From contig NZ_CP091819.1 in assembly GCF_019740355.2 (NCBI RefSeq), forward strand, positions 1,426,001-1,490,000: DNA of 64,000 nucleotides, given 5' to 3'. The notes under the pieces were generated by a model. It searched no databases. It had not been told where the DNA came from and saw nothing but the letters and a program-made list of their open reading frames with translations. Of this stretch, positions 34,508-45,081 are shown piece by piece (position 1 is the first letter of the stretch; every line of letters begins with the position of its first letter). This DNA comes from Paracrocinitomix mangrovi (GTDB lineage Bacteria > Bacteroidota > Bacteroidia > Flavobacteriales_D > Crocinitomicaceae). The translations under genes were made by a program, and so were the position numbers.

Positions 34508-35827
34508 TTATATTCCTGAAAATTCGTTAGCTCCTCTTCGTCCTCTAATTCTTCCACCTTCCATCAATCCATCATAATGTCTATTCAACAAGTACGTTTC
34601 AATTTGCTGAAGTGTGTCTAATACAACACCTACCATAATCAACATTGAAGTACCTCCCATAAACATTGCAAAACCGTCGTTTATTCCAAACAACATTGCA
34701 AATGCCGGAATTATCGCAATAAGCGCCAGGAAGAAAGATCCCGGGAATGTAATTCTCGACAAAATGGTATCAATGAAATCTGCAGTTTCTGTTCCGGGTT
34801 TAATGCCTGGCACAAAACCACCGCTTCTTTTCAAATCATCTGCAATTTGCTTAGGATTAATAGTAATCGCCGTATAGAAATACGTGAATATTATAATCAT
34901 CAAAGCAAACACAAAGTTATACCAAAAACCTCTATAATTTTGAAGTTCTTGAAGTATAACACTGTCAGACTGAATCATTGTAGGAACTGTCATAATTGCC
35001 TGCGCAAAGATAATTGGCATTACACCAGCTGCATTCACTTTTAAAGGAATGTAAGATCTTTGGCTAGCCTCTGCTACGTTACCTTGTCCAGCTACTCTTT
35101 TTGCATAATTAATAGGTACTCTACGAACACCTTGCACAATAAGTACTGTAACAATAATAATGGCAAAGAATACCAGCATTTCTACAATGAACATGAAAAT
35201 TCCACCAGAACCAGAGTTTCTAGCTAGGAACTCAGTAAACACAGATTGTGGGAATCTTGCTAAAATACCTACAGTGATCAATAATGAGATACCGTTTCCA
35301 ACTCCTTTATCAGTAATACGTTCACCCAACCACATTGCGAACATTGTTCCAGCGACTAGTAACATAATTGAACTGATCCACCACATCATATCCGGATCTA
35401 CTACACCGTTTGCGCTAATAACGTACATCTGTAAATAAGATGGACCTTGGAAAGCACAAATTAGAATTGTTAAAATTCTAGTGTAACCATTGATCTTTCT
35501 TCTTCCACTCTCACCCTCTTTTTGCAATTTTTGAACCACAGGAACCGCCATACCTAATAACTGCATAATAATAGATGCAGAAATATAAGGCATGATACCT
35601 AATGCCATAACAGAAGCTTTAGAGAAAGCTCCTCCAGCAAATAAGTCTAGAAGTGCTACTAGTCCACCTCCTGAGCTACCAGCAGCTAATTGTCCTTGGT
35701 CTACTCCAGGAAGTACGATAAAAGAACCTAACCTATAAACCAGGATTAATCCCAATGTTAAAAGGATACGGTTTCTTAGCTCTTCAACCTTCCAAATGTT
35801 TTTTAATGTGTCAATAAATTTCTTCAT
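34508..35827 (-). CDS. secY: preprotein translocase subunit SecY
   Basis: The channel subunit of the Sec translocon, 439 residues with ten membrane segments. Landmarks: VYRLGSFIVLPGVDQ near residue 30 (TM1), the plug-region segment, GIMPYISASIIMQLL near 75, NGISLLITVGI, and KINGYTRI-type cytosolic loops; C-terminal RIRGRRGANEFSGI. Works with SecA encoded at 3456-6851. Located between rplO and infA as usual. Confidence 0.97.
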   Translation of the reverse strand: MKKFIDTLKNIWKVEELRNRILLTLGLILVYRLGSFIVLPGVDQGQLAAGSSGGGLVALLDLFAGGAFSKASVMALGIMPYISASIIMQLLGMAVPVVQKLQKEGESGRRKINGYTRILTILICAFQGPSYLQMYVISANGVVDPDMMWWISSIMLLVAGTMFAMWLGERITDKGVGNGISLLITVGILARFPQSVFTEFLARNSGSGGIFMFIVEMLVFFAIIIVTVLIVQGVRRVPINYAKRVAGQGNVAEASQRSYIPLKVNAAGVMPIIFAQAIMTVPTMIQSDSVILQELQNYRGFWYNFVFALMIIIFTYFYTAITINPKQIADDLKRSGGFVPGIKPGTETADFIDTILSRITFPGSFFLALIAIIPAFAMLFGINDGFAMFMGGTSMLIMVGVVLDTLQQIETYLLNRHYDGLMEGGRIRGRRGANEFSGI

Positions 35828-35847
35828 TCAGGCGATAAATCTGTGTG

Positions 35848-36294
35848 TTATAAAATCTCTGCTGAACCTCCAGCTGCTTCAATAGCAGACTTTGCAGATG
35901 CAGAGTAACCATGTACTGTAAATTTCAACTTAGCTTTCAACTCTCCTCTTCCTAAGATTTTTACCAAATCTTTCTTTCCTACCAATCCATTGTTGTAAAG
36001 AACTTCTGGAGTGATTTCAGTAACTTTTTTGTTGTCTACTAAATTTTGGATAGTGTCAAGATTGACTCCTTTATATTCAACTCTATTAGGATTTTTAAAT
36101 CCGAATTTAGGAACACGTCTTTGAAGAGGCATTTGTCCACCTTCAAATCCAAGCTTTTTTGAATATCCAGAACGAGATTTCGCTCCTTTATGACCTCTAC
36201 CAGCTGTACCAGCTGCACCAGATCCTTGCCCTCTGGCAATTCTCTTTTTGTTTTTAACCGAACCTGCTGCCGGTTTAATGTTTTGCAATTTCAT
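35848..36294 (-). CDS. rplO: 50S ribosomal protein L15
   Basis: A 148-residue protein with the Gly/Arg-rich N-terminal extension (KKRIARGQGSGAAGTAGRGH, KGAKSRSGY) that threads into the 23S rRNA and a globular C-terminus (VHGYSASAKSAIEAAGGSAE). Second last gene before secY in the spc part. Confidence 0.97.
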   Translation of the reverse strand: MKLQNIKPAAGSVKNKKRIARGQGSGAAGTAGRGHKGAKSRSGYSKKLGFEGGQMPLQRRVPKFGFKNPNRVEYKGVNLDTIQNLVDNKKVTEITPEVLYNNGLVGKKDLVKILGRGELKAKLKFTVHGYSASAKSAIEAAGGSAEIL

Positions 36295-36333
36295 ATTGAT
36301 GATATTACTCGCTTTCGCTTAATTAAACTTAAT

Positions 36334-36510
36334 TTATTTTACGATCTCAATTAAATGAGATACTTTGTCGATCATTCCTTGGATCTGCGGAGTGTTTTCT
36401 TTCTCGATAACCTGGTTTAATTTTTTAAACCCTAAAGCTTCGATAGTTCTCTTTTGATCTTTTGGTCTATTGATCGTGCTTCTTACTTGTTTGATCTTGA
36501 TTTTTGCCAT
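36334..36510 (-). CDS. rpmD: 50S ribosomal protein L30
   Basis: A 58-residue protein read from the ATG at 36510: MAKIKIKQVRSTINRPKDQK, then RTIEALGFKKLNQVIEKE and a C-terminal DKVSHLIEIVK. This is the complete L30 fold and the gene lies in its usual place between rpsE and rplO. Confidence 0.95.
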   Translation of the reverse strand: MAKIKIKQVRSTINRPKDQKRTIEALGFKKLNQVIEKENTPQIQGMIDKVSHLIEIVK

Positions 36511-36522
36511 GACCTTTCAAAA

Positions 36523-37032
36523 TTATCCGTTAAATACTTTTTCTAACGATACTCCTCTGTCCTGAGCAACTGTATAAGCATCTCTTAATTGTCCTAAAGC
36601 ATTGAATGTTGCTTTAACCACGTTGTGTGGGTTAGACGATCCTTGAGATTTTGCTAAAATGTCAGTTACACCAGCACTTTCTAATACCGCACGCATTGCA
36701 CCACCGGCAATAACTCCTGTACCATGAGCAGCAGGCTTTAATAAAACGCTTGCTCCTGCATATTTACCTTTTTGAAGGTGAGGCACTGTACCATTAATTA
36801 CTGGAACTTTAATAAGGTTTTTCTTTGCATCATCTACTCCTTTAGAGATAGCTTCAACAACTTCTTTTGCCTTACCTAATCCGTGTCCAACGATACCGTT
36901 TTCATCCCCAACAACAACTATTGCTGAAAAGCTGAAAGTACGACCACCTTTGGTTACTTTAGTTACACGATTTAATGCAACTAATTTGTCTTTCAACTCA
37001 ATATCCGTAGCTCTTACTTGTTTATCATTCAT
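36523..37032 (-). CDS. rpsE: 30S ribosomal protein S5
   Basis: A 169-residue decoding-fidelity protein. Double-stranded RNA-binding N-terminal part: [20 protein letters not shown], followed by [20 protein letters not shown]; the C-terminal domain has [20 protein letters not shown]. Spacing to rplR is 11 bp. Confidence 0.97.
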   Translation of the reverse strand: MNDKQVRATDIELKDKLVALNRVTKVTKGGRTFSFSAIVVVGDENGIVGHGLGKAKEVVEAISKGVDDAKKNLIKVPVINGTVPHLQKGKYAGASVLLKPAAHGTGVIAGGAMRAVLESAGVTDILAKSQGSSNPHNVVKATFNALGQLRDAYTVAQDRGVSLEKVFNG

Positions 37033-37043
37033 GATTAATCTTA

Positions 37044-37397
37044 TTAAAAATTTAATCCTCCTTCACGTGCACCGTCAGCAAGAGATTTTACTCTTCCGTG
37101 ATATTGGTATCCGTTTCTGTCAAACACAACTTGTTCTACTCCAGCTTTTGAAGCTTTAGCTGCTAATTCTTTACCAACTAATGCTGCTGCTTCTGATTTA
37201 GATTTTCCTTCAGCTGCTTTTAATCCAACTGATGAAGCAGAGGCCACTGTTTTACCATCAACATCATTGATGATCTGAGCATAGATCGCTTTGTTTGATC
37301 TAAAAACGCTCAATCTTGGTCTCTCAGCAGTTCCGAAAATATTTTTTCGAACTCTTCTTTTAATCTTAGCTCTTTGTTCTACTTTTCTAGATGCCAT
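37044..37397 (-). CDS. rplR: 50S ribosomal protein L18
   Basis: A 117-residue 5S rRNA-binding protein: [20 protein letters not shown] near residue 14, [18 protein letters not shown] in the middle and [26 protein letters not shown] at the end. Confidence 0.97.
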   Translation of the reverse strand: MASRKVEQRAKIKRRVRKNIFGTAERPRLSVFRSNKAIYAQIINDVDGKTVASASSVGLKAAEGKSKSEAAALVGKELAAKASKAGVEQVVFDRNGYQYHGRVKSLADGAREGGLNF

Positions 37398-37409
37398 AAC
37401 TACTTAATA

Positions 37410-37964
37410 TTATGATGAAGCAGATTTACCAGCTTTTCTTCTGATGTACTCGCCAGTGTATCTAATTCCTTTTCCTTTATATGGTTCAGGTTTTCTTAAC
37501 GATCTGATTTTAGCAGCAACTTGTCCTAACAATTGTTTGTCATGAGAAGTTAAAGTAACAACAGGCGCCTGACCTTTTTCAGTTTCAGCAGTGAATTTAA
37601 CTTCAGTAGGAAGTTCAATTACAACCGGGTGTGAAAAACCAATTACCATTTCTAATAAGTTTCCTTTTGCAGTGGCTCTGTAACCAACTCCGTGAAACTC
37701 CAATTTTTTAGTGAATCCTTGAGAAACACCTTCAATCATGTTAGCTATCAAAGCACGATATAATCCGTGTTTTGATCTATGATCTTTATGATCAGATGCT
37801 CTTTCAAGTGTTATAACACCATCTTCTAACTTAATCGTAACAGCAGATGAGTCATAGTCTTGAGTAAGCTCTCCGTTTTTTCCTTTCACAGTAATCAAGT
37901 TTGAGTCGATTTTTACTTCGACACCTTGAGTTACTTCGATCGGATTTTTTCCTATTCTAGACAT
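37410..37964 (-). CDS. rplF: 50S ribosomal protein L6
   Basis: A 184-residue protein with two related domains. It starts at the ATG at 37964 (MSRIGKNPIEV), the standard N-terminus; reading further upstream would add 20 residues and overlap rpsH. The C-terminal signature PEPYKGKGIRYTGEYIRRKA is present. Placed 19 bp after rpsH. Confidence 0.97.
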   Translation of the reverse strand: MSRIGKNPIEVTQGVEVKIDSNLITVKGKNGELTQDYDSSAVTIKLEDGVITLERASDHKDHRSKHGLYRALIANMIEGVSQGFTKKLEFHGVGYRATAKGNLLEMVIGFSHPVVIELPTEVKFTAETEKGQAPVVTLTSHDKQLLGQVAAKIRSLRKPEPYKGKGIRYTGEYIRRKAGKSASS

Positions 37965-37983
37965 AACTAATTTCTTAATTTTA

Positions 37984-38376
37984 TTAGTAAACGTAGCAAA
38001 GGATTTCTCCTCCAACGTTTTCATTTCTTGCTTCTTTATCCGTAATTACACCTTTAGATGTAGACAATACTGCGATACCCAAACCATTTAAAACTCTAGG
38101 TAGGCTATCTGCACCACAATATTTTCTTAATCCAGGTTTACTAATTCTCTCAATTTTTTTAATTGCAGGTACATTTTTGTTGTATTTCAATGCAATTTTG
38201 ATGACACCTTGTTTTCCGTCATCTTCAAATTTGTGAGAAAGGATATATCCCTTATCTTCTAAGATCTTAGTGATCTCTTTCTTAATGTTTGACGCAGGAA
38301 TTTCCACTACTTTATGGCGAGCCATTTGAGCGTTACGAATCCTTGTCAAATAATCTGCTATTGGATCTGTATTCAT
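37984..38376 (-). CDS. rpsH: 30S ribosomal protein S8
   Basis: A 130-residue protein binding the central domain of 16S r[21 protein letters not shown] at the start, and C-terminal [30 protein letters not shown]. In E. coli S8 controls the spc genes. The 56-bp spacer in front of it carries a short heptad-type hairpin. Confidence 0.97.
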   Translation of the reverse strand: MNTDPIADYLTRIRNAQMARHKVVEIPASNIKKEITKILEDKGYILSHKFEDDGKQGVIKIALKYNKNVPAIKKIERISKPGLRKYCGADSLPRVLNGLGIAVLSTSKGVITDKEARNENVGGEILCYVY

Positions 38377-38387
38377 TTATTTAAGTT

Positions 38388-38418
38388 TTAGACTTAAGAC
38401 CACCGCGGTCTTAGTTTC
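38388..38418. repeat. short TTAGAC-type palindrome between rpsN and rpsH
   Basis: TTAGACT and TAAGACC on the plus strand run into ACCGC and then GGTCTTAG on the other arm (38389-38413). It forms a 6-bp AAGACC/GGTCTT hairpin and looks like a reduced member of the heptad family. Confidence 0.5.
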
Positions 38419-38432
38419 TAATTAATATTCTT

Positions 38433-38720
38433 TTACCAGCTTGATTTAGTTACACCCGGTATTTTTCCTTCAAGTGCCATTTCTCTGAAAGTAACACGTG
38501 AAATACCAAACTGTCTCATATATCCTCTTGGTCTACCAGTTAATCCACATCTATTGTGAACACGGATGTACATAGAGTTCTTAGGTAATTTTTGTAATGC
38601 CATCATTGCATCCCAATCACCTTGAGCAGCTTTCTTTCTCAAATCAGCTCTTTTTTCACCATACTTAGCAGCAAGTTTAATTTTCTTGCGCTGTTTGGCT
38701 TTCATTGATTCTTTTGCCAT
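38433..38720 (-). CDS. rpsN: 30S ribosomal protein S14
   Basis: A 95-residue protein of the zinc-independent type: the CxxC pairs are absent and the full-length N-terminal part ([20 protein letters not shown]) is present. Family core [20 protein letters not shown], ending [11 protein letters not shown] few residues longer than the usual 89. Confidence 0.96.
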   Translation of the reverse strand: MAKESMKAKQRKKIKLAAKYGEKRADLRKKAAQGDWDAMMALQKLPKNSMYIRVHNRCGLTGRPRGYMRQFGISRVTFREMALEGKIPGVTKSSW

Positions 38721-38723
38721 ATC

Positions 38724-39275
38724 TTAATTTTTTGTGAATGGAAATTTGAAAGCTTCCATCAACGCTTTTGCTTCTTCATCAGAATCTGTTGAAGTAACAA
38801 AAGTGATATCCATTCCTAAAATTTTGTTCACTTTGTCAATATCAATCTCTGGGAAAATGATGTGTTCTTTGATTCCCATGTTAAAATTACCTCTTCCGTC
38901 GAACCCTTTTGGAGATACTCCTCTAAAGTCTCTTGTTCTTGGAAGTGCAATATTAATCAAACGATCAAGGAATTCATACATTTTGTCACCTCTTAAAGTA
39001 ACTTTTACTCCAACAGGCATCCCTTTTCTTAATTTGAAGTTTGAGATGTCTTTTTTAGACAATGTTGCAACTGGTTGTTGACCAGCGATTAAGGCCATGT
39101 CTTTGATAGCCGCATCAATGATCTTCTTGTCAGCAACTGCTTCTCCGATTCCCTGGCTCAAAATGATTTTTTCCAATTTAGGAACTTTCATATTTGACTT
39201 GAAACCAAACTTATCTTGTAAGTTTTTTGCGATTTCGCCAGCGTATCTCTCTTTAAGTCTTGGTGTATAGCTCAT
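38724..39275 (-). CDS. rplE: 50S ribosomal protein L5
   Basis: A 183-residue 5S rRNA-binding protein: [20 protein letters not shown] near residue 28, the loop [20 protein letters not shown], and [20 protein letters not shown]. Its start overlaps the rplX stop by one base. Confidence 0.97.
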   Translation of the reverse strand: MSYTPRLKERYAGEIAKNLQDKFGFKSNMKVPKLEKIILSQGIGEAVADKKIIDAAIKDMALIAGQQPVATLSKKDISNFKLRKGMPVGVKVTLRGDKMYEFLDRLINIALPRTRDFRGVSPKGFDGRGNFNMGIKEHIIFPEIDIDKVNKILGMDITFVTSTDSDEEAKALMEAFKFPFTKN

Positions 39276-39592
39276 TACTTAACTACCTCCCCATTCTTTT
39301 TTAAATACCTAACTAATTTTCCGTCCTCGCCTTCTTTACGACCAACTTTTGAAGCAACACCACCGTGCACCAACATTACATTAGAAATGTGGATTCCAGC
39401 TTCTGCTTCTTCGATTCCACCTTGTGGATTTGCTGCAGATGGTTTAATGTGTTTTTTAACCACATTTACACCTTCTACAACCACACGGTTTTTCTTACGG
39501 TCGATCACAAGGATCTTTCCTTCGTTTCCTTTGGACTCACCGCTAATCACTTTAACAGTATCTCCAATTTTTAAGTGTAATTTCTTTGACAT
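39275..39592 (-). CDS. rplX: 50S ribosomal protein L24
   Basis: A 105-residue protein with the KOW motif [19 protein letters not shown] (residues about 11-29), needed early in 50S assembly. Followed by [18 protein letters not shown], typical of the bacterial family. Confidence 0.97.
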   Translation of the reverse strand: MSKKLHLKIGDTVKVISGESKGNEGKILVIDRKKNRVVVEGVNVVKKHIKPSAANPQGGIEEAEAGIHISNVMLVHGGVASKVGRKEGEDGKLVRYLKKNGEVVK

Positions 39593-39605
39593 CTCTCAAT
39601 CTTCT

Positions 39606-39974
39606 TTAAAGCACTTCCGGCGCTAGAGAAACAACTTTCATATATTGTTTATCTCTAAGCTCTCTCGCTACAGGCCCAAAAATACGGGTACCTCTCATCT
39701 CACCTGCTTCGTTCAACAAAACAACCGCATTGTCATCAAATCTAATGTATGACCCATCCGGTCTTCTTATTTCTTTCTTAGTTCTAACAACAACCGCTTT
39801 GGTTACTTGTCCTTTTTTAACGTTACCTTGTGGCATTGCGTTCTTCACAGTAACAACGATTTTATCGCCTACAGAAGCGTATCTTCTTTTGGTTCCACCC
39901 AAAACACGGATACATAATACTTCTTTTGCTCCACTGTTGTCTGCTACTGATAATCTACTTTCCTGCTGAATCAT
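39606..39974 (-). CDS. rplN: 50S ribosomal protein L14
   Basis: A 122-residue protein at the subunit interface: [37 protein letters not shown], and C-terminal [20 protein letters not shown]. Length and ends are standard. Confidence 0.98.
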   Translation of the reverse strand: MIQQESRLSVADNSGAKEVLCIRVLGGTKRRYASVGDKIVVTVKNAMPQGNVKKGQVTKAVVVRTKKEIRRPDGSYIRFDDNAVVLLNEAGEMRGTRIFGPVARELRDKQYMKVVSLAPEVL

Positions 39975-39982
39975 GGCTCAAA

Positions 39983-40243
39983 TTATTTAGCTCTTTCAAC
40001 GATTTCTACTAATCTCCAGTTCTTGTTCTTTGACAATTTTCTGGTCTCCATGATTCGAACAGTATCACCGATTTTGCTATCGTTGTTCTCGTCATGCGCT
40101 ACGAATTTAGTCGTTTTCTTAACGAACTTTCCGTACATTGGGTGTTTTACTTTACGCTCAACAGAAACAACGATAGATTTCTCCATCTTGTCGCTGGTAA
40201 CGACCCCAATTCTTTCCTTTCTCAAGTTTCTTTTATTCTCCAT
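39983..40243 (-). CDS. rpsQ: 30S ribosomal protein S17
   Basis: An 86-residue OB-fold protein: [20 protein letters not shown] near the N-terminus and [20 protein letters not shown] near the C-terminus, both typical of S17. It follows rpmC by 28 bp. Confidence 0.97.
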   Translation of the reverse strand: MENKRNLRKERIGVVTSDKMEKSIVVSVERKVKHPMYGKFVKKTTKFVAHDENNDSKIGDTVRIMETRKLSKNKNWRLVEIVERAK

Positions 40244-40271
40244 TGCCTATGGGCTTTAAATGTAAAGTTGA

Positions 40272-40478
40272 TTAAGCTTTATCAGCTTCGTTCAACTGTC
40301 TACTATTCAATTCCGTTTTCAATCTTGCAATTGTTCTTCTGTTATGTCTAATAACAAGAGGATTTTCCAAGGTTGATACCGAGTGAGCCAAAAGCAACTT
40401 TCCTTGCTGCTCCTCCATATCTTCAATCTTCTCTTGAAGATCTTTGATCGATAATTCTTTAATCTCATTCATTTTCAT
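40272..40478 (-). CDS. rpmC: 50S ribosomal protein L29
   Basis: A 68-residue helical-hairpin protein near the exit tunnel: EIKELSIKDLQEKIEDMEEQ and NPLVIRHNRRTIARLKTELN. The first codons are ATG AAA ATG, so translation may start at 40478 or 40472. Confidence 0.95.
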   Translation of the reverse strand: MKMNEIKELSIKDLQEKIEDMEEQQGKLLLAHSVSTLENPLVIRHNRRTIARLKTELNSRQLNEADKA

Positions 40479-40486
40479 GGCTCGAC

Positions 40487-40909
40487 TTATTTTTCAACGT
40501 AATCTTTACGTACAATAAATTTACATTTAACCGGAAGCTTTTGAGCTGCAAGTCTCATTGCTTCTTTTGCTGTTTCCAAAGGCACACCTTCAGCTTCAAA
40601 CAAGATTCTTCCTGGTCTGATAACTGCTACCCAGTGAGACGGGGCACCTTTACCTTTACCCATACGTACCTCTGCTGGTTTAGCTGTTACTGGTTTATCA
40701 GGGAAAATTCTAATCCAAACCTGACCTTCTCTTTTCATAAACCTTGTAACGGCGATACGAGCGGCCTCAATTTGGCGTGAAGTTATCCACCCCGGTTCTA
40801 ATGTTTTTAGTCCAAAGGATCCAAAAGCGATAGTACTTCCTCTATAAGCTTTCCCTCTGTTTCGGCCTTTCATGGCCTTTCTAAATTTCGTTCTTTTCGG
40901 CTGTAACAT
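40487..40909 (-). CDS. rplP: 50S ribosomal protein L16
   Basis: A 140-residue protein at the tRNA-binding face: [40 protein letters not shown], and [20 protein letters not shown]. The conserved Arg-rich loop that in E. coli is hydroxylated (RITRK-type) reads [12 protein letters not shown] at the C-terminus. Confidence 0.97.
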   Translation of the reverse strand: MLQPKRTKFRKAMKGRNRGKAYRGSTIAFGSFGLKTLEPGWITSRQIEAARIAVTRFMKREGQVWIRIFPDKPVTAKPAEVRMGKGKGAPSHWVAVIRPGRILFEAEGVPLETAKEAMRLAAQKLPVKCKFIVRKDYVEK

Positions 40910-40930
40910 GATCGTACTGCTTTAAATGAA

Positions 40931-41644
40931 TTATTTTCTTCTATTTTGGAACTTTGGATTTCTCTTTCCTCCTCCGCTCTTCTTTTGTTGTAAACCTACG
41001 TTAGGAGACAAATCTCTTTTTCCGTAAACTTCACCTTTACAAATCCACACTTTGATTCCGATTCTACCATAAGTAGTGTGTGCTTCTGAAAGAGCGTAAT
41101 CGATATCAGCTCTGAAAGTATGCAAAGGAGTTCTTCCTTCTTTGTACATTTCAGATCTTGCCATCTCAGCTCCGTTCAATCTTCCAGAAATCTTAATCTT
41201 GATTCCTTCAGCACCCATTCTCATTGTAGAAGCAATCGCCATTTTAATAGCTCTTCTAAAAGAAATTCTACCTTCGATTTGTCTCGCTACTGAATCAGCT
41301 ACTAATTTAGCATCCAACTCAGGACGTTTAATTTCGAAAATGTTGATTTGTACTTCTTTTCCAGTTACTTTCTTTAACTCCTCTTTCAACTTATCAACCT
41401 CTTTACCACCTTTTCCGATAATTACTCCCGGACGTGCAGTGTTAATAGTAACAGTTACTAACTTGATAGTTCTCTCGATAATGATTTTAGAAATACTTGC
41501 TTTCTGCAATCTTGCATGTAAGTAATTTCTGATTTTATCATCCTCTACGATTTTCTCAGAGTAGTCATTTCCACCATACCAGTTAGAATCCCATCCTTTG
41601 ATGAATCCTAATCTGTTTCCTATTGGATTTGTCTTTTGTCCCAT
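40931..41644 (-). CDS. rpsC: 30S ribosomal protein S3
   Basis: A 237-residue mRNA-entry protein with a KH domain: [20 protein letters not shown] (residues about 72-91). The C-terminal domain has GVEGIKI-like [20 protein letters not shown], and a basic Gly/Lys tail ([18 protein letters not shown]). N-terminus [15 protein letters not shown] is standard. Confidence 0.97.
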   Translation of the reverse strand: MGQKTNPIGNRLGFIKGWDSNWYGGNDYSEKIVEDDKIRNYLHARLQKASISKIIIERTIKLVTVTINTARPGVIIGKGGKEVDKLKEELKKVTGKEVQINIFEIKRPELDAKLVADSVARQIEGRISFRRAIKMAIASTMRMGAEGIKIKISGRLNGAEMARSEMYKEGRTPLHTFRADIDYALSEAHTTYGRIGIKVWICKGEVYGKRDLSPNVGLQQKKSGGGKRNPKFQNRRK

Positions 41645-41650
41645 CAGTTA

Positions 41651-42049
41651 TTAACTTTTTACACTATCAACAATGATAGTAGTGTGGTTTGATCTTTTTC
41701 TAATTCTGTGAGCTCTTCCTTGAGGTGCAGGTTGAATTCTCTTCAACATTCCTGCGTGATCAACTCTGATTTCAGAAACAATTAAAGTTTCGTCTTCTAA
41801 GTTTTTACCCTCATTTTTTTGCTCCCAGTTGGCAATAGCCGATCTCAATAACTTCTCTAATCTTGCCGCAGCTTCTTTAGAGTTGTGTGAAAGGATGTTC
41901 AAGGCTTTATTTACCTCTTCTCCTCTTACGATATCAGCAACCAATCTCATTTTTCTAGCAGAAATAGGACAGTTTCTCAATACAGCTATTGCTACATTGC
42001 TTTTGTGTTCTTTTCTTTTTTCTGCTGCTAATCTTTTTCTAGCTCCCAT
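41651..42049 (-). CDS. rplV: 50S ribosomal protein L22
   Basis: A 132-residue protein whose hairpin lines the exit tunnel: [40 protein letters not shown], and the tunnel tip [27 protein letters not shown]. Confidence 0.97.
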   Translation of the reverse strand: MGARKRLAAEKRKEHKSNVAIAVLRNCPISARKMRLVADIVRGEEVNKALNILSHNSKEAAARLEKLLRSAIANWEQKNEGKNLEDETLIVSEIRVDHAGMLKRIQPAPQGRAHRIRKRSNHTTIIVDSVKS

Positions 42050-42069
42050 CTTATTCCGTGTTAACTATA

Positions 42070-42336
42070 TTATTTCTTTCCTTTTGAGTGACCTCTAAAA
42101 GTTCTAGTTGGTGCAAACTCTCCAAGTTTGTGCCCTACCATGTTTTCAGTCACATAAACAGGAATGAATTTATTACCATTGTGTACTGCGATTGTTAATC
42201 CAACAAACTCAGGAGTAATAGTTGATGATCTTGACCAAGTCTTAATCACTTCTTTTTTTCCTGACTCTTGCGCAGCATCTACCCTTTGCATTAACTTATA
42301 ATGTACAAAAGGAGGTTTTTTTAATGATCTACTCAT
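42070..42336 (-). CDS. rpsS: 30S ribosomal protein S19
   Basis: An 88-residue head protein: [40 protein letters not shown] and [20 protein letters not shown]. All parts match the family. Confidence 0.98.
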   Translation of the reverse strand: MSRSLKKPPFVHYKLMQRVDAAQESGKKEVIKTWSRSSTITPEFVGLTIAVHNGNKFIPVYVTENMVGHKLGEFAPTRTFRGHSKGKK

Positions 42337-42343
42337 GTCCTAT

Positions 42344-43168
42344 TTATTTTTTTCTTTTTTCAATAATATACTTCGAAGAATATTTCTTCTTAGCTCTTGT
42401 CTTAAATCCTTTCGCCGGTTTACCGTTTCTGTTTCTAGGGTGTCCTCCAGAAGATCTTCCTTCACCACCACCCATTGGGTGATCAACAGGGTTCATAACA
42501 ACACCTCTTACTCGAGGTCTTCTTCCTAACCATCTAGATCTACCAGCTTTACCAGAAACAACTAACATGTGCTCACCGTTAGATACAGAACCAATTGTAG
42601 CTAAACAAGACAATAAGATTCTTCTTACCTCACCAGAAGGCATTTTTACGATTGCATACTTACCTTCTTTCGAAGTTAATTGTCCGTATGAACCTGCGCT
42701 TCTTGCGATTGCAGCACCTTTACCTGGTTTTAACTCAATGTTGTGGATGATTGTTCCCAAAGGAATATCTTCCAAATAAAGAGTATTACCAACTTCAGGT
42801 TGTACATTTCTACCAGAATTCACTTCAGTTCCTACTTGCAATCCTTCCGGAGCAATGATGTATCTTTTCTCTCCATCAGCATAGAACAATAAAGCAATTC
42901 TTGCTGTTCTATTTGGATCGTACTCAATAGCTTTAACTGTTGCAGGGATACCGAATTTGTCTCTTTTAAAATCAACAATTCTGTATTTTCTCTTATGACC
43001 TCCACCCAATTGGCGCATTGTCATTCTACCCTGGTTATTTCTACCACCAGACTTCTTCTTCGAGCCAATCAAAGATTTTTCAGGATTCGATTTAGTAATT
43101 TCAGAGAAATCACTAACGATCTTGTGTCTTTGACCCGGAGTTATCGGTTTTAACTTTCTAATTCCCAT
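42344..43168 (-). CDS. rplB: 50S ribosomal protein L2
   Basis: A 274-residue protein close to the peptidyl-transferase centre. Signatures: [20 protein letters not shown] near residue 40, and the C-terminal [20 protein letters not shown] with the conserved His of the active region. Confidence 0.98.
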   Translation of the reverse strand: MGIRKLKPITPGQRHKIVSDFSEITKSNPEKSLIGSKKKSGGRNNQGRMTMRQLGGGHKRKYRIVDFKRDKFGIPATVKAIEYDPNRTARIALLFYADGEKRYIIAPEGLQVGTEVNSGRNVQPEVGNTLYLEDIPLGTIIHNIELKPGKGAAIARSAGSYGQLTSKEGKYAIVKMPSGEVRRILLSCLATIGSVSNGEHMLVVSGKAGRSRWLGRRPRVRGVVMNPVDHPMGGGEGRSSGGHPRNRNGKPAKGFKTRAKKKYSSKYIIEKRKK

Positions 43169-43179
43169 TTCTCAATTTC

Positions 43180-43473
43180 TTAAATGTTCTCGTATAAATT
43201 GATTTCTCCTTCGGCAACAGTTACCACCGCTTTTTTCCATAAAGGAATTCTTTGTTCAGCGATTCCTTTAGCAGTATATTTTCTCTTGGCTTTACCACCA
43301 CCGTATCTCATTGTCCTTACTTTACCAACAGTAACTCCGTAAATTCTTTCGATCTCATTTTTGATTTGGATCTTATTAGCGTTTACGTCAACTACAAAGG
43401 CAAATCTGTCATTTGCTTCGCTATCAAATGTTGCTTTTTCTGTAAGGATCGGTTTTTTAATAATGTTGTTCAT
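43180..43473 (-). CDS. rplW: 50S ribosomal protein L23
   Basis: A 97-residue tunnel-exit protein, docking site for trigger factor and SRP: IIKKPILTEKATFDSEANDR and FVVDVNANKIQIKNEIERIY, with the extended loop GKVRTMRYGGGKAKRKYTAK. Confidence 0.97.
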   Translation of the reverse strand: MNNIIKKPILTEKATFDSEANDRFAFVVDVNANKIQIKNEIERIYGVTVGKVRTMRYGGGKAKRKYTAKGIAEQRIPLWKKAVVTVAEGEINLYENI

Positions 43474-43481
43474 GACTACAA

Positions 43482-44108
43482 TTATTTCAAAATGTTTTCA
43501 ATTTTCTCTACAGCTCCTTCAGTGATCACAACTTTGTTTGCGTTCACGATCTCGTACGTGTTTAAGCTATCTGCTGTTACAACATTTGCTCCTTGTACGT
43601 TTCTTGAAGACAAGTAGAAATTTTTGTTATCCTCAGGCAAAACAAACAACACCTTATCATAAGCCAAACTAATGTTATTCATCAACGTCATGAAATCTTT
43701 AGTTTTAGGCGCAGCAAACTCAACGCTATCAAGTACAATAATATCACCTGATTTTGCTTTGTATGACAATGCAGATTTTCTTGCCAATCTCTTCACCTTA
43801 GTATTCAATTTGAAGTCATAGTTTCTAGGTCTCGGTCCAAAAACTCTTCCTCCACCTCTGAAAACAGGTGATTTGATGCTACCGGCTCTGGCAGTACCAG
43901 TTCCTTTTTGCTTTTTAATTTTTCTAGTAGAACCTTTAATTTCAGCTCTTTCTTTTGATTTGTGAGTTCCTTGTCTTTGAGCAGCCAAGTATTGTTTCAC
44001 ATCAAGGTAAATCGCGTGATCATTTGGTTCGATACCATAAATAGCATCATTTAACTTCACTTTTTTAGAAGTCTCTTTTCCTTTCGTATCAACTACTTTA
44101 ATATCCAT
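43482..44108 (-). CDS. rplD: 50S ribosomal protein L4
   Basis: A 208-residue protein; the tunnel loop reads [20 protein letters not shown], then [15 protein letters not shown]. In E. coli L4 represses the S10 operon. Its ATG overlaps the rplC stop by one base. Confidence 0.97.
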   Translation of the reverse strand: MDIKVVDTKGKETSKKVKLNDAIYGIEPNDHAIYLDVKQYLAAQRQGTHKSKERAEIKGSTRKIKKQKGTGTARAGSIKSPVFRGGGRVFGPRPRNYDFKLNTKVKRLARKSALSYKAKSGDIIVLDSVEFAAPKTKDFMTLMNNISLAYDKVLFVLPEDNKNFYLSSRNVQGANVVTADSLNTYEIVNANKVVITEGAVEKIENILK

Positions 44109-44722
44109 TACTTCTCAATAATTACGAAAGAACCTTTGTGTCCAGGTATTGAACCTTTTACAACGATCAAGTTCTTGTCAGTTAATACTTTCATTACTTG
44201 CAAGTTTTCTTGCTTAACGCGAGCATTTCCGGTTTGACCAGCCATTCTCATTCCCTTGAATACTCTTGCTGGGTAAGAGGCAGCACCGATAGATCCTGGC
44301 GCTCTTAACCTGTTGTGCTGTCCGTGAGTAGATTGTCCAACTCCACCAAATCCGTGTCTTTTAACAACTCCCTGGAAACCTTTTCCTTTAGAAGTTCCGA
44401 CTACATCAACATACTCTCCTTCACTAAACATTTCAACATTGACAACATCTCCCAAATTAAGGTCGTTCATTCCAGCAAACTCAACCAATTTTCTTTTTGG
44501 TGTAGTTTTCGCCTTTTTGAAATGACCTTGCATAGCTTTAGGTGTATTCTTTTCACGTTTGTCTCCAAACGCTAATTGAATTGCCTCATAGCCATCTTTT
44601 TCTTCGGTTTTAACTTGCGTTACAACACAAGGACCAGCTTCTATCACTGTGCATGGCGTTGCCTTGCCCTCGGCACTGTAGATGCTAGTCATTCCGATTT
44701 TCTTTCCAATTATCCCTGGCAT
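44108..44722 (-). CDS. rplC: 50S ribosomal protein L3
   Basis: A 204-residue protein: [20 protein letters not shown] at the start, and the extension near the peptidyl-transferase centre [34 protein letters not shown]. It follows rpsJ by 33 bp. Confidence 0.97.
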   Translation of the reverse strand: MPGIIGKKIGMTSIYSAEGKATPCTVIEAGPCVVTQVKTEEKDGYEAIQLAFGDKREKNTPKAMQGHFKKAKTTPKRKLVEFAGMNDLNLGDVVNVEMFSEGEYVDVVGTSKGKGFQGVVKRHGFGGVGQSTHGQHNRLRAPGSIGAASYPARVFKGMRMAGQTGNARVKQENLQVMKVLTDKNLIVVKGSIPGHKGSFVIIEK

Positions 44723-44755
44723 ACTTTATTTATTAATTGTTTAATTAACCTTTAA

Positions 44756-45061
44756 TTAAACTTTGATTTCTACATTAACTCCACTAGGTAATTCCAATTT
44801 CATCAAAGCGTCTACTGTTTTAGATGATGAACTATAAATGTCAATCAATCTTTTGTAAGCGCACAATTGGAATTGCTCTCTAGCTTTTTTGTTTACGTGT
44901 GGCGATTTCAACACAGTGTAAATTCTTTTGTGAGTTGGTAGAGGAATTGGTCCACTTACAACAGCACCTGTAGCTTTTACCGCCTTTACGATTTTCTCAG
45001 CTGATTTGTCAACCAAGTTGTGATCGTATGATTTCAATTTTATTCTGATCTTTTGATTCAT
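44756..45061 (-). CDS. rpsJ: 30S ribosomal protein S10
   Basis: A 101-residue protein, first gene of the S10 block: [40 protein letters not shown] and [14 protein letters not shown]. tuf, which precedes rpsJ in many bacteria, is missing: only 20 bp separate it from fusA. Confidence 0.97.
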   Translation of the reverse strand: MNQKIRIKLKSYDHNLVDKSAEKIVKAVKATGAVVSGPIPLPTHKRIYTVLKSPHVNKKAREQFQLCAYKRLIDIYSSSSKTVDALMKLELPSGVNVEIKV

Positions 45062-45081
45062 TTTCTTTCGATCTTTAAATA

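Noticed and set aside
37965-38024. N-terminal extension of L6 overlapping rpsH.
   Set aside because: MSRIGKNPI is the universal L6 start; the extension is simply the rpsH end in another frame.
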